DNA from: Oxyruncus cristatus
Taxonomy: Eukaryota > Chordata > Aves > Passeriformes > Cotingidae
Assembly: GCA_013399855.1 (NCBI GenBank)
Contig: VXAY01005881.1
Location: 1,155,782-1,219,781 of the forward strand
Length of the DNA: 64,000 bases
Direction: 5' to 3'
Shown: piece by piece, positions 44,720-58,573 of the stretch
Layout: each line of letters starts with the position of its first letter
How positions within the stretch are numbered: the stretch's first letter is position 1
The notes under the pieces: generated by a model
Databases searched by the model: none
What the model saw: only the letters and a program-made list of their open reading frames with translations
Told to the model about the DNA's origin: nothing
Position numbers and translations under genes: made by a program

Positions 44720-46654
44720 TGTAATCACCCGGCTGCTTTAGCTGCTGCTCCAAAGGAGGTTTTGTGGCAATTTCTGAATGCCTTCAGACAAGCCAGCACT
44801 GGATAAACTTTGGTTGAATCTTCAGGGAGCTAAACTGAGTGGATTAAGTGCTCATATCTGCTGTAAGAATAGGTTTTCTGAATGCAGGGAAGCCCCGGTT
44901 ACTCATATAATACAGTGGTGTTTCAGCTCCAAACACAAGACCTCTCAGAGGCTCAGGGAAGCAAGGTCCCAGTTTAGTCTTCAGCAACCCCCACAGCCGG
45001 GTAACCCAGATAATCCTTTGGTCCTCTGACATTCAGGGCTTCAGGGAAACAAAGGTGAGAAAATGAGAAATGCAAATGAGTAATTTTGAAAGTGTGAAGA
45101 AAAGAACTTGTTGAAGCTTAAGCTTGCCAAAAATAGCAGTGAAACAACTGTATTTTGTACAAACGAGTTATAATCACATGTAAATTGCATTTTTTTAAAA
45201 TTGGATTCACTGTAGCTTTCAATTTAGAGACCTGCCTGAGGTCCCTAAAGTACTACAGTCTCTCCTCTAGCTTTGGCTCCAAGGCACAAAACTTTGATAA
45301 AATGATTCATATGCTGCTTGGCTCCTGAAAAATAGAGCATCCCGTGCCTTTTGTGTATTACCTTTCTGAAAAGGCTTGAAAGATAAACAGAGGGCACTGT
45401 CCTGTAGTCATTAGCTATGAAGAACAGAGTTAACCAGCGAGTAGGAGTTTTCTCACTGCACACCTGGGTACAATGAAGCAGCTGTAGCTCTGCCTCCATA
45501 CCATCTTTTCCTTATCTCATAGATTAAAGAATAGACCAAGTTCTGGATTTTTAGTAATACATAATCTAATTAAGGTACATAATCAAGTTAAGGGAGATGA
45601 TCAGTGTTGAAGTTCAAGAAGTTCAAGAAATCTTCACAGGTTGTGGGACCTTGGGGGGACTTGCTTTGCTCTTCTAGACATCATTTTTCCCAAGCATTAC
45701 AAATTAATGTGTTGTTAAGTTCTTGGCACCACCGTCCACCAGTGACAGAGGAAGGACTGCTAGAGTTTACATGGGATTTCCTATATCTGACTTCTGTCAG
45801 TTAACAGAGCGAAGTAAAAGGCATGCACATAATTTTTTCCCTTTGTGATTAGTTGTTAAGCTCTCCTATAGCTGAAACAAGCCTAGGAGAAAATGTCACA
45901 GATGCCAAGGTCATCAGCTTCTCCTGATTTCTGTTTCATTACACGAGCCTGACTTTGAATCTAAAAATTAGGAGCTCAGACTTCCCTCTTAATGTTGCGA
46001 GGGCAGTAATCTCTTTACGTAACTTGTGGAAATGGCATAATTCTGCCAGACGGCTGCAAACTCAGTGGGGAGCAAGGCATTCAGACCCTTATCTATTGTT
46101 TTCCTACTCTGACTCATCCCAAGTAATTTTTTCTATGGTTTCTTCTGATTTTTAAATAGAATGTAATTCTGGTTTAACTTTTTTTTTTTCCTCCCAGCCA
46201 CACATCTGTCTTTTATGATACGTGCAGGTTTTATTCAACTGAGGCACTAATTATCACTGCTCTGAGAGAGATCAGAGATCCACACTAGAATTGCATGTGA
46301 AATGGAAAATAGCAAAAAGTTCAGCAGCTTAAAGCTAACTCATGACCTTTTAAGATTTGTGGGTTAGCTCTGTGCTACACATTGTTATAACGTGGAATTT
46401 CCTGGCTTTAGCAAAGAGATACTCAGATCTCTTTGCTCCAAAGCATTTACTGCCGAAGAAAAGGGAAAACCTTCCTTGTCATATGCCAGGCTGGTGAGCC
46501 ATTTGTATTTTCCCCAATAAGATGGACACATACATATTTGATTGTAATTTCTTCATGTTAAACTATATATTATGTAATTAACATTCAGGCAAGAACACCA
46601 AAAAATAATGAAATCTTGTAGTACCGGGAAAGTAAATATTTGCTTGTAATATTA

Positions 46655-46775
46655 CCAGCTTACAGGTGGGAGGGAGGGACAGAAGCACAGAGGGATTTGT
46701 GACTTGCCAGACGTCATGAAATGCGGGTCTGCCAGAACCAGAGATATCCTCTCTCATAGTCTCATGTTTTAATGC
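46655..46775 (-). repeat. MIR-like SINE relic (tentative)
   Basis: TTACAGGTGGGAGG, GCACAGAGGGATTTGTGACT and TGCCAGACGTCATGAAATGC resemble the core of MIR-type elements. Too diverged to be sure. Confidence 0.3.
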
Positions 46776-49700
46776 CCAGTCTTTCTTTCTTTCCATTGAG
46801 ATAAAATATGTTTCCCTAATACACAATATTTAAGAGCTTTTTCAGGCAAGCCTTGAATCACTGGAATTCTCTGAAGCTTCCACTAAAAAAAGCAGTGTGT
46901 TCGACCAGCATTCATGAATATTTTAGCTAATGTCATTATTTTTTTAATATGATAAATATTACAGGGAAGTGCGGAGAGACAGCAAGACTTCGCATCGGGA
47001 ATAACATTGAATAGGGGCACAGAATTCAGGGCAAGTAGTTTGTTGGTCCTGCCTGTTTACTAAAACATCTCTGGGTGTGCAAAGGCAGATCATTTTTAAG
47101 TCATTCACAGCGCCTGTGTTGTGCAGAGAGATTTGCCATTCCCTTTGCATTTCCACTGCCACCCACGGGTCCCTACCCAGTGTCCCCTGTCCTGTCCCCT
47201 CTCCATGTCACCAGCCACCGCTAGGTGATCTGCCACCACTTTCCTGGCCGCCCTGCTTCCAAAAGGAGGGTGTAAACAGCCAACAAAATTTTCCACAGAG
47301 ATGCTATTCATAAAAATATTTTTGCCCGCGCCGCTTTGCAGCCTGCGAGCTGCAGTTTTGAGTTTCCTGGGAAGAAAGCCTATTAAGCTGCCTTTCTGCA
47401 GGATTGCCATAGCAACCCTAGCACAATGCCAATGGCCCAGATTCCCTTCAGCCCCTTCTTTCTGAACTGACAGCAGTGATTTTAATGCTCCTTGAACCAA
47501 ATCTTTGCATGCGGAGACCGCTTTAGAAAAAAAAAAAAAAGAGTGCTTTTAATCAGGGCTGGTTGTTCTCTTTTCTCTTTCCTTTATTCCTGGGAAGCGA
47601 GTGGGAAGGCCTTTAGCATGGCGTCCCTCTCAGCCCCTTAAAGTTGCAGCTGGATAATGACCACAAAGCAGTCCCATGTTCGGCAGTTCCAGTATTATTC
47701 AGAGTTACAGGACACTGAGGAAATTATGATTGCACAGGGGTTGCTTTTTACACATATTTGCATCTTTGGGGAGGGAGATTGGGAGCACGGCATGGAAATG
47801 AAATGAAGCTATCACAGGAGCAAGGCAAATTCCCAGTTAAGTGTGAGAGCAGGACTGGGGCTCAGAGCAGCAGTATTCTGTAAAACAGGGCAGGCTGCTC
47901 TGCTCGTTTTAAGCATCCCAAAGAGGCCAACATCTGAATACTGCCAGGTCTGGAAGCTGTAGTAGGGTCCCCCAGTGATACTTGGTAGGGCATAATGCCA
48001 TAGTCAGGGCTGGCTTGTGGTGAAAGCTGGTGACAGGGGAGATGGGAAAGCAGAGCCAACACCTGAGGATGCAGCTCAGAGCCAGCTCCCTGCAGGGGTG
48101 AAGCCACTCGCCATCTGACTGCAGGCACACTGCACCCCAGGTGCCCAGAACTGCCAGCGAGCCAACATATGGGCAGGCACTTGGACACAGCTCAGGCAGG
48201 AAAAGAAATAAATATCCCCCGTGTCTGACTAATGTGACCCAAACTTCGTGGTAAGCATAAGTTGGTGCTGGGGTGCAGGGCTGCCACAGCCCTCATGCAC
48301 CCCCTTTCTCTTGCCACTGTCTCTGTTGTCTTTGTCTCCTATCTGCCCTTGGAGAGCCTCCATGGTTCATTGCCCACAGCAACGTCATGGAGAGCGTGGC
48401 AGGGTGGGGGTAGCCTGGGGAAGGTCCCTGACAGTGGGACATCAGGTCAAATGTCTGGTGCATTCAGCTCCAGCATCCTGGGGTGCTGCACCCACAACTG
48501 TGAAAGGTGCTTGGGGTGCAAACCCCACCACATGCAGCTTCTGCAAGGGGAAATAAATCAAAGCTGTACATGCACTGTCATGCCTGCTAACAGCCTGACT
48601 CCAACCCCTCGCTCCCAACTGCTCATCGTATCCATTGGCAGCATTCCCCAGCTGCATCCCTGTTTGCTGCAAGCATCTGGCCCTCAGCAAACACTGTTTG
48701 CTGCACAGTCACATGCAGTGCTTAGTGCATCTGCCTTAAAAGTCTGTGCAAACATTAGAAACAGAGGGAGCTCCTGAGTCGCTGAATCCAGCCCTGGGCT
48801 ATCTCAGGTAACCATGTCATGTATGCTAACTAATCCTCCCAGTAGTGCCCAGATGGAGGGATGAGCTGCCTGAGTCTGTCTGGGAAAGGGAACCGAAGTG
48901 CGTGGTGAGCAGCAGAGATCAGCAGGGATTCATCTCCTCCCCAGCTGAGCCTGCCCTGGTCACTAAATACGAGTGGTTACTGCTCAGACAGGAATCGTGC
49001 CATCAGTCCAAGCAAATGGAGCATGGATACAGAAGTGATGAGTGGAAACATGCTTTAGGGGAGAAATAGAGGCCAATTCTTGCTCTCTGCACGAAACCAA
49101 AGAAGCTCTGGGAGCTGCTCCAGGCTGAGGGACCTGAGCACCCCCTGCATTTAGTGTCTCCCTGTGGATGCTGGATTGACCCGCATCAGCCCTGCCGTGC
49201 TTCTGCTGTTTAGTGCTGGTATCCTGCTGCCCTGTCTGCCCCGACGCCTTTTTGTGGTGAGGATGTGCCTCCCCAGAACTGACCTCCCTCTGAAGCCACC
49301 TCCTCCCATAAATCCTACCTTGGCAAGGGCACCCTCCGTCCCCGGGGCCTGGGAGACATAATTTCCCTAAAACAGGAGCCTGCAGAGAGAATTGCAGCAG
49401 AGGAGGTGATGCAGCAAATTCCCCTGAGCTGTAAATGTATTTATATCCCTGTCCCATCCGCTTGTGGTGAAAACCCCTTACAAATGCTGTGGATGGGAAG
49501 GAAACCACGCTTGCATTTTTCTGCACTTTTTCCAGCTGGTGGTTTGATGGGCTGTGGGTTCTGTCTCCTCAGGCAATTCTCTGGGAGTTACCTCGGTGTT
49601 GGGAGGGTGGGAGAAGGAACAAAATGCTCCCTTGCTGGTGTCCCCTCTCCATGCTGTAAATCGGTACTCCATGGTCAGAGGGATTGGGCATCCTCCCCAT

Positions 49701-52700
49701 TGTCCCTCTGCCTGGGCAGCCCTTTGAGCAACACTGAGGGCAGCAGTGGAGGATGGATGGGACTGTTCTGGGAGATTCCCATAGTCTTAGAGCAGATGCT
49801 TTCAAGCTTTTCATTAAATTTCTCTCATATATGTGTCACTAATTCCATCCATCATAGCAAAGGGATGAACTATAAACTCTATCTTATAATTTCTTAGCCA
49901 AAAAAAAAGAAAGTCCCATTGGGTTTTGCCTAGTATAAATATAACCTTCCTCCCATTCAGAAAGATAACAGCCTGTGCAAAACGAATTTTTACAGGACAA
50001 TTTGCCACAATTTGCCAGGCCAGGTCCCAGTTTGACCACTTGCATTATCTCTGTGCCTGTATGGGGCTGGAGGTGCCATGTATAAGCAGAGCTCCTGGCC
50101 AAGCCACCTGGAGAGACTGCTTCACTGCTCTCAGCAGCTCTCAAAGGCAGAACAGCACAAATATTTGTGTGTGAAATAGAAAATAAATCATGCATTTTGC
50201 TGGAGGACTGGTGGCATTTGTTTTATCATGTTATGCCTGCAAATGTTTGTAAACACAGCATCAATTTGCCATACTACAGCAAAGATTAGGATTCAGTGCT
50301 TTAAAGTCTGTGTTGAGGCTTGAGACAAGTCTTTTTTTATGAGGTATTTGAGGACCATTCGTACCCAAAAAGTGTGGTTTGGGTGTGTGAGTCTGCCCAT
50401 GTTTTCTCCCTGGACGTGACACAGCTAAGGGAAGTGAGGGAGACACACGGCCTCTTGAAAATCTCTTTCCACCCAGTGACACAGAAATGTCATCTCACTA
50501 GAAAACACAAGTTTCTGCCATCACTCTTCATGTGAGTCATGCCACAGACCAGCCTGAGTTCATGGCCCCACACTGAAATCAAAGCTTTTAAGCAAAAACT
50601 ATGTTAGAAATTCAAGGAGCTGGAGAAAATCCACATGAAGCCAGCAGGAGACAGGCAAAGCACTGCGGCTTTCCTCCTGCAACAGATTATAAACCCCAAG
50701 GTTTATAATACAGGCTGCAGAAAACAACCCTTGAAATCCCATTTTTGCATCCCGCCTGTCCTGCTGGTAATGTGGAGTCTCCTACAGATGCCCTCTTCCC
50801 TCACATGCTGTTGCTCTCCCTCCTACTCCCCCTGTTTCCATATGTGCCCCGCAGGACTGTATCCCTCAGCCACTGCTTGGGTTTAGTAAAGATGGAAAAC
50901 TCCCAGAAGGACAGGGAGTGAGCTCCATGGATATGTGAAAACCCAACTATGCTGCTAACTGTTTGCACATTGGAGAGGAGGCAACGGCCCCCTTCCTTGG
51001 GCAACCTTTTCACAGGGTGTGATACTTCAGAGCCTGGAGAAGGCATGCCTCAGGGAGGAGGGAATCTCCTTCCCAAACCTCTCCCCAGCTGATGTTTGCC
51101 CAGCATTCTGCTGGAAAAGGTGCTGAGCTCATCGTCTGCTGGGAATACTCCTGGAAACATGCTGGCTCATGCCATGTCTCCTCTGCCAGGCCCTCACCCT
51201 CTCGCAACAGCAGCAGAGGAACCACACGGTTTAGCAGGGCAAAGTCTCCCAGAAGCACTGAGCATCTCCTCTTTGTAGGTCCTGCCATCCCAGACTGGAG
51301 CACCGAGGGCCAGTGTAAAGACGTCAGTCTGGCTGCACTGGCACTACAAAACCTGTAGGGTGATGGACCCTTATAAATAATGTTGGTCAAAGCTACGAGG
51401 GCCTCTCTGTCACAGAGGCTCACATTTGTGTTTCTTTTTATTGTGGAATAAAGCTGAAGAAGCTGGGAGCCTGAGTCATATGGGCGTGTAACAGTACCAA
51501 CAGTTTTACAAGATTCAGCTTTTGGCAAGAAACTTACTTCAACTGCTTGCTTGACCCAAATGAACTGTACCTGGAATGGGGTTTGCCAGATAATCCTGGT
51601 CCTCCAAGTCAAAGTCAAAGCTTGCCATACAGCTCATACACCCTCTCATCTCCCCGATTTATGGGATTATTCATTTTTGTCTAATTCACTTACATATTTA
51701 AAATGTGCCACATATTTGAAATCTGATGGTCACGTGGGCACTGGCTTTACTTATAGGCTGAGGGTCTCACCCCTTGGCCGCACATGGGGATTTTCTTTTA
51801 CTGTCAACTCTGTCCCTATGTATTTTATCTTTCCCTTTAAAGCTGGCAAAGCCTAATTCCACTGTTTGTTTGGGGTTTGTTTTTTTGTCATGAATACTGG
51901 AAAACAGGCAGGAGGTCTGTTTATGACTTCTTCTTGGCCTTTAATGAAATACTTCACATTTTATGCCCCAGTGTTTTCTACTAACACTGACTAGTGAAGC
52001 CTGCCTTAGTACTCCCAGCTGTACTGCATGGTTAATCTGTGAATGCTTCCAGAAAAGTGATGGAAGATGAGAGATAAATATATATATTCTCTTAGTGAGA
52101 TCTGCAGCACTTCATCTGATTTCTCTAGAAGAGACATCCCTCCTGTATGTAGCTCTCATGACCTGTCTTGCATCCAGGACAGATCCTGATCCAGGCATAC
52201 ACAGTAATTTATGTCCTGTTGGAGCATGTTCCCAGAAAAAGCCCTACATGAGTCACATCACTCCCCCAAAGCCCCTGCCTGCTGCCAAGACGTCCAGCTG
52301 CAGGAGAAGGAAGCACAAACTGTCACATGAGGATCTTTTTGATGGTGGTGTCCTGTCAGCCTTGAGTTTGTCAGAGCCTCCTCAGGCAGCGCTCGCCAGG
52401 CTGTGCTGCCTCGTTTGAAGCAAGCCCTGCTTTGCCGTAGGAGATGTGTGGTAACGAATTCCCTTTGGGTCACCTTCATCTGCAGCAGAAAACCTGCAGG
52501 CAGATGGAGCCTGAGGGAAGCATTTCCATAGTAAAGCAGGGAGGCAGTGCACCTCTAAGGATGGCAGGAGTTCCCCTGTATTAATAACATTCTCAAATAA
52601 CAAGCACTTACAATAATCTTTCTTTCACTCTCCTCAGAAGTCCCTTCGTTCAGTTTTAGTGAGTCCCCTTTGATGCACTGGAGTTTCCTCACAGCCTCAT

Positions 52701-54159
52701 TCAGAAATTTTTATTGTATTTCAGCCCTTTATGGACTCATTCATTGTTTTGCTGCAACTCCAACAGGGCTGTTAATGGTGCAGGTGTGTAGTTATCACAT
52801 ATATCAGAGGTACCTGTTGCAAATGTTAAGTCTAGCCTCAGTCAAACTCAGAATATTGCTTTCCCCATCAGAGATGAACAGAAACAAACAACACATGTGA
52901 GGTGCTGGAGAGAGAGCTGGAAGAAGGCAAGGGTGTGAGGAACACGCAAGCGGTTTTCAGGGAAATAACTTCCAAATGGCTCATTTTCTGTCATTTGAAG
53001 TCCAAAGGCTAATGAACAACAGGAAACATCTTTACTTCAGCAATATTCTTTAACCACACACTGTTAGAAGTCTTCCATGTGTCATGTCCCTCCATGTGGG
53101 TGCATGGTAATGAATGTCCTACTCCTGAGTTTTGCGGTGATAAACGACACCACTGGGGCAAGGTACTTGGCTTCTCATGGTTTTAAGAGTGAGGAGGACA
53201 ATGCCTACCTGTGTAAATCACTTTGCTGCCAATGGCTGGAGTTGGCCTGTGTTAATCTCCACCCCAAAGTAACCCAGACCACTGGAGGAGGCTGATGCTG
53301 ACTCAGTAATTAACCTTGTTTTGTGGTTTTTCTGCTGCAGATTCTTTGGAGGCTCATGAAACTTTTACAGAACACAAAAGTGGCAGTGAAGACTCTGGTT
53401 TGTTCATTATGCTGCTGACTGCAGAGGGTTAGAATTAATGCCTGACCTGAAAATCACAAGTCATAAAATAATACCTATTTTTTTCTCGTTTGCCTCCTCC
53501 ACTTGGAGCCTCTGACTACAGCCAGGGCCATGTTTTCAGCTCTTTTTTTCCAGCAAAAAGGGTGCAGTTAAAAAGGAAAAAAAAAGGGATGGGATAGTTT
53601 TCAGGGGGTGAGATGTGCAGGAAAACAGCAACTATAGTGAGCATTGAAGCCCAAAGAAGGTGGTAATGCTGCTTTAAAAACTGTTTTGGGACTTAATTTA
53701 ATTTTAAACTCTGTTTCATTCCTTGTCTGCTGCCTTTAGCTAACTCTACTGTTGCTAAGCCTTACAGGAGAGAAATCCATGTTTCTAAGGGCCATTACAG
53801 TTGACACAGCAGGACTTCATCTGAAAACTAATCTGATGTGAAGGTTGGGTCTGGAGGACACCCTGGTGCTTATTGCCATGCCCCTGGCTACTGGGTCACA
53901 GAGAATTCAGCGGAGCTCAGCGCCGAGTATAAGGGTTGCAATTGTGCTGGTGTGGTGGGTGGTGAGAGACGGCCTGTTCCTATGGGCATGGGGGAGGGAT
54001 GGGAGGTGGAGGGGGCCGGGGAAGGAGAGCTTCATTTGCCACTGCTCACAGGGCTCCTAATTGCAGCAGCGTACATGGTGATAAGCTGCTGAATTGCCTT
54101 TCATCGACTGGGAAACCCAGCATGTGAAAAAATTCAGCATGTCATTGTCTGTTTGCATA

Positions 54160-54800
54160 GCTCGCTGCCTGACCCGCCGGTCTGCACACAGGACGGGAAA
54201 ATAAAGGCAGATATTATCCTCATTCCAAGAGCCACCGGCCGGGGCACTGCCAAGAGAGAGATGGAAGGATGAAGGTGGTGGAAATCAGCTCACGCTGGCC
54301 ATGTCGTATGCTTCATTTTTCCTCCTTTTGAGCCCTAACCTCTGTGACAAAGTGTGTTTCACCGGCTGCAGATGAACAGCTGGGCCATACTGAGCTCAGA
54401 CCTCGGAGCGAAGGGTGGCACACGCGTTAGCGACCGCGCGTGGGGACAACTTCCCCGGGATTTTACAGTTACTCTTGAACGCCGAATATTTGCAGCAAAC
54501 CTGTAGTTTGCTTGTTTATTTATCTAGCTCTTCCTGTGACTTCCAAGGAACGGCTTCCTTGTCCTTATGCTAATTCGAGCCCGGCCGAATAAAGAGGCTT
54601 TTTTTCCCCCATCCCGTCCTGCGAGAGGTCATCTTTATTCAAGAGCCATGAATGATGTGCGCGGGGTACTAATCGAGCACAAAGAGCCCCGTCCGGAGCC
54701 AGCCAAGCGTACAGCTGTCCTTTTGTTTACAGGGATGGAGAGGGAACCTAAAAAGTGTTCCTGCCCCGGGAACAATAGCAGAGGCTCGAGAGACGCCTGA
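54160..54800. promoter_or_regulatory. CpG-enriched block, candidate regulatory element
   Basis: Seen: many CpG sites (CACGCGTTAGCGACCGCGCG near 54421, and CGAGCCCGGCCGAATAAAGA and GTGCGCGGGGTACTAATCGA further on) amid CpG-poor DNA, mixed with AT-rich motifs such as TAATTCG. No recognised repeat or splice-bounded frame. Inference: an enhancer or promoter of a distant or noncoding gene. Confidence 0.3.
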
Positions 54801-56869
54801 GATTTGGCAGGGCCCCTCTTTCCTGGCGTTAAAGGGCCTTTATTAAACATAAATCATGTCAGCTGTTACCACAGCCCTTTCTCAGCTTTTAAAAGATTCC
54901 CCTTTACTGCTTAAGTGACACGATGGAAAGGAATTGCTCTGAAATACCCCAAAGACCAAAGCAGTGGAGCAGGTTGGGGACAAATGACACTTCTGGCTGT
55001 TTAATAGTGATGATCATCTGTCGCTGTTAGAACGATGCTTGCAGCTGGGTTAGTTTTTTAGGCTGGCTGGTGATTCAATGTGCTTTATTGATTTTGTGTT
55101 GGCTTAAAATGTCACAAGGTCACAAGGACAAATTTCATACCTGTGAGTTATGAAGAATAATATAGAGCCCTACAAGCCCTAGGATAAATATGCTGCTGTA
55201 TGTCATCACTGGAAGAGTGTGATGCCTCAGGCATGATAACTAAGGGTAGAGCATCTCTGCAAAGAGTGGTGTAACTCTGTCAAGGGAATAATTATTTGAC
55301 TTTCTTACACAGTGATGTACAACCTGACTGCAGCATTTCCTTGGGCTGGGAAGCAAACGCTCTTTCTTCTTCCCCTTGTAAATAAAAGGGCATTCTGAGT
55401 GTAAGGAACAAAATTGCCCACGGAAAATGTGTAGCTTCGAGTACTGCTATTGGCAATTCCTGTCCCTCACTAGGCAGCAGGTGCTTCTGTGCAAGGAGAG
55501 GGCCTGAGATGTCACTGGGAGTGCGAGACGTGGCAAACGCAGAAGCTTTGGGCAAGATTCGTGTGAGGAGGAGTTTGATGTCCCTCTGGAATTTCAGGCA
55601 ACTGGATGCTGGTTGTGTCTGGCATTAACTAGTGAATAACTTAAAAGTCTTACCTGGAGGACTCCCTTCAAGCTGTAACTGTCTGGGCTCATCTTCTGCT
55701 TCTCATATAGAGATGTGCCAGCCCAATCCAAGCAGTTACCAGATATGCACTCTGTCTGTTAATATGTATATCCACCTGTTGTTTTAAATTTGCACTTTAA
55801 TAGTAGTGATAGATGCTTCAGGCCATGCCTTGCACATCCTTCTTTACCTCCTGCTTGCGTTCACCTTTGTTTCCTTTGAGTTGACACAGCGGAATGTGCA
55901 AGTGTCTTGCTTGCCACAAGCAGTTGCCAGAAGGACCCCATTTCTGTCCCACAGGCACCCCTGCCCCTGTTGTGCTCTCTCTCCTTTGGTGTCTCACCGA
56001 CTGCTGCAGGCCAGGCACGGCAGGGCTGCATAGCCATGAGCTCAGTCCATGCATCTGCATTACACATTGGAACAGGTAATTCCACAGATGACATTAACCC
56101 CCAGTTTATCAATGCTCCATGATCATCACCTGGTGGAGTCTGGGAAAGCGTATTAGTGTCTTTCACAGGTGAAGTCCTGCTGGCACTGGGTAACAAGCAG
56201 AGCTTCTGATTTGAGCTCCTTTTTCATGTTTTCAACACATTCTCAGGTTTTGACAAGGATCCCCACCAATCAACCAAGGATTCATAAATAACTGAGCCTG
56301 CAGCTCTGTGCGTCATGGCACAGCTCCTCTCTGCAAAACAAGACACTGCTCTGAACCACCCCTGATCTCCAAGTCTGTTTGCAGAAAGCTGTGTTGACTG
56401 TTCGGATTTTCCAGGCTGGCTTTCGGTCTGATTTGGTCCTGCCAGATTCTACTGCAAGTTATTCAAGTTAGTGAAGAGTTGCCTAGTTTGTACTAGCAAT
56501 AACTTTGTCCCTGCATCTAAAACAAGTTATTCCTGTTCAAAAAAGAAAAGGTGCTGTCTGCACACCGCATTTGCAGAGAATATAAAGTCAAGTGGTTTGG
56601 TTTGCTTCATTCAGTGGCTGTTGCACCTTGCATTTGGTATTTGCTTTGTGAAGGTCTCGGTGACATTGCACTCAAATGAAGGTTATTTAGAAAAACACAT
56701 TTTTCCTGATTTTAATAATGGCCTGGCAAAAGGACTAATGGCTTATGAGTAACCCAGAGACCAGGCATCACATTGCTGTCTTCGGAAAAATCATCAGTAT
56801 GAAATGCTCATCTTTTTTACAGGTGTCATGAAACTTCAGTGTTCTCCTAAATAATATATCTCAGAATTG

Positions 56870-56911
56870 AGATATATATATAAAGATATTTTTATATATA
56901 TATATATATAA
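56870..56911. repeat. (TA)n-rich microsatellite
   Basis: Interrupted TA repeats with a self-complementary GATATATATA...TATATATATA arrangement. Confidence 0.9.
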
Positions 56912-58445
56912 TCTGTATCTAAATGCACATCTCATATGAAAAATATGTAAACCTGAAGTATCAACACTTAATTTACCCAAGCAAATCTTAATGGAGATGA
57001 TGGCAATGAAAGGCAGAAAGAAAATGAGATATTAATTGCTTTGTATCTTCGGATTTATTATTTCTGACTTGCTGCAGACCAGAATAAAATTCACAATTGC
57101 GTGAATCATTCTATATACTCTCTTTACACTGAGAGGGTTTAACCAGTTTTTAAATGTTTTGTTTTTTTTTTTTTCTTTAAAATGCTTTTTCAATTGCTAG
57201 GATGCACTGACACGAGTTTCAAACACCTTTCACTCGCTCATTAAACAGAGAAAGAAAGACAACAAATGTCAAAGTGAAAAATGTGCAGAGGATGGGGAGA
57301 TGATTCAGCCTCACTGATCGCTATTTACCACAGCAATTTGCTTTATAGGTTGCAGATGTAAGTTTTAATAAAGCAGGATCATTTTGGGACTGTTTCTCCT
57401 TCATGCCTTGGTGTCTACACCAGTTAAAAAACTTTGCTAGGGCTGAACATGTAACCTGTGGTTAGTCACACAGACTTAAAGGCAGATTTGTGTGCACCAA
57501 ATTCAGCCCAAGTGGGGCCTCTCACTCCCCCGACCCCACGGTCTTCTGCATTCAGCACTCGCCCTAGAAATGTCTGAGCTGTTGGAAAGACTCGGGACTC
57601 GGCAGATATTCCTTGTTTGGGTCCCTCTGAGAGTGCAGATGTCTGCATGTGTGGATTCTTGTTCCTTTGCACCCACGCAGGACCACTGAACTCCTTTCAC
57701 ATGAGTCACAGCCTCAGGAGCTGGCCTGCAGCTCCACTGTGACAATGGTGGCTTGGCTCTGCGCCTCCCAAGTTCTTGGGAATTTAGTACCATGTCTAAC
57801 TTCCAAAGGTATCCACAACTTTTTGCATGTGAAAGTATGAGATGCGCTCTCAGAGATTGCTTGAGCCAGTAGAAAGGTGCTCCCAGAAAGCCTGTGGGGT
57901 GTGGATGGACTAGGATCACTGCTTTTTGGGAAGGATTGCCCTTGGCTGTATGTGCAGTGCTGAAATGGCAGAGCATCAGTATTTCTGAGATACAGCTTTC
58001 CAGTTATGGATTAATAAAAGCTTAATATTGCAAGGAAGTGATCACAGATAAGTAAATCGTATGTGCTACTGCTGAACAGGTGTGTGTCCGTGGGGATACG
58101 TGAGTTCTGACAGTGCCATAGAAGGTACTGGGAAACAGTAAAGGATTCCCTACCTATATTTTTTTGTCTTATTGTATGTATATAGGATGTACGTTTAGAT
58201 CCCTGAAATTTGTGACTCAAGTACCTCATACCAGTGAAAAGGAGATCTGATTCTGGTCTGCTCTCAGAGCACATTGTCCTCCCTAGAAGATGGATGTAAA
58301 CTCACTACTCAAAGCTGCACTTTGCCTTGCACTAGGGGCACTGTATTCTTCTGCTCTCTCCTGAAATAATCCTGATAACTGGGGTCCTTCTACACCCAAG
58401 CTGAGCTTTAGCCCCAGAAAAGCTGAATTATGGACCCAAAATTAC

Positions 58446-58573
58446 CTGGATTTGCAGGGAAATGTGCTCCCATTGATTTTCTTTCCACTCAAACTGATAT
58501 GAAGCTCCATTAATCCTGAAAAACTTCTTAAAACATTTTGCCAGTTCAAGTAGCACACACTTGATTGGCACTT
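58446..58573 (-). CDS. Exon-like segment with ideal acceptor
   Basis: The acceptor has a near-perfect tract (CAGCTCCCTTTTTTTTTGCAG-like, immediately above 58573) and the donor is AATCCAG|GTAATT. Two frames are open; the more protein-like reads VPIKCVLLELAKCFKKFF and ends EHISLQIQ (phase 1 in, 0 out). Motifs such as AATCAATGGGAGCA recur in old amniote repeats, so this may be a relic repeat. Confidence 0.2.

Larger units (their letters stand above)
44720..58445. other. Intergenic, GC-mixed, few features
   Basis: A possible MIR relic near 46.7 kb, the CpG block near 54.5 kb and a TA microsatellite at 56.9 kb. Chance open frames are common in the GC-richer part at 47-52 kb. Confidence 0.5.

Noticed and set aside
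46578..46826. 82-codon minus-strand frame
   Set aside because: It overlaps a probable MIR-like relic.
48262..48777. 171-codon plus-strand frame, with 48984-49526 on the other strand
   Set aside because: GC-rich, stop-poor DNA with low-complexity residue use and no family similarity.
51010..51618. 202-codon minus-strand frame, the longest unexplained one in the window
   Set aside because: No domain, signal or splice context. A frame of this length is only mildly unexpected by chance in 64 kb at this base composition.
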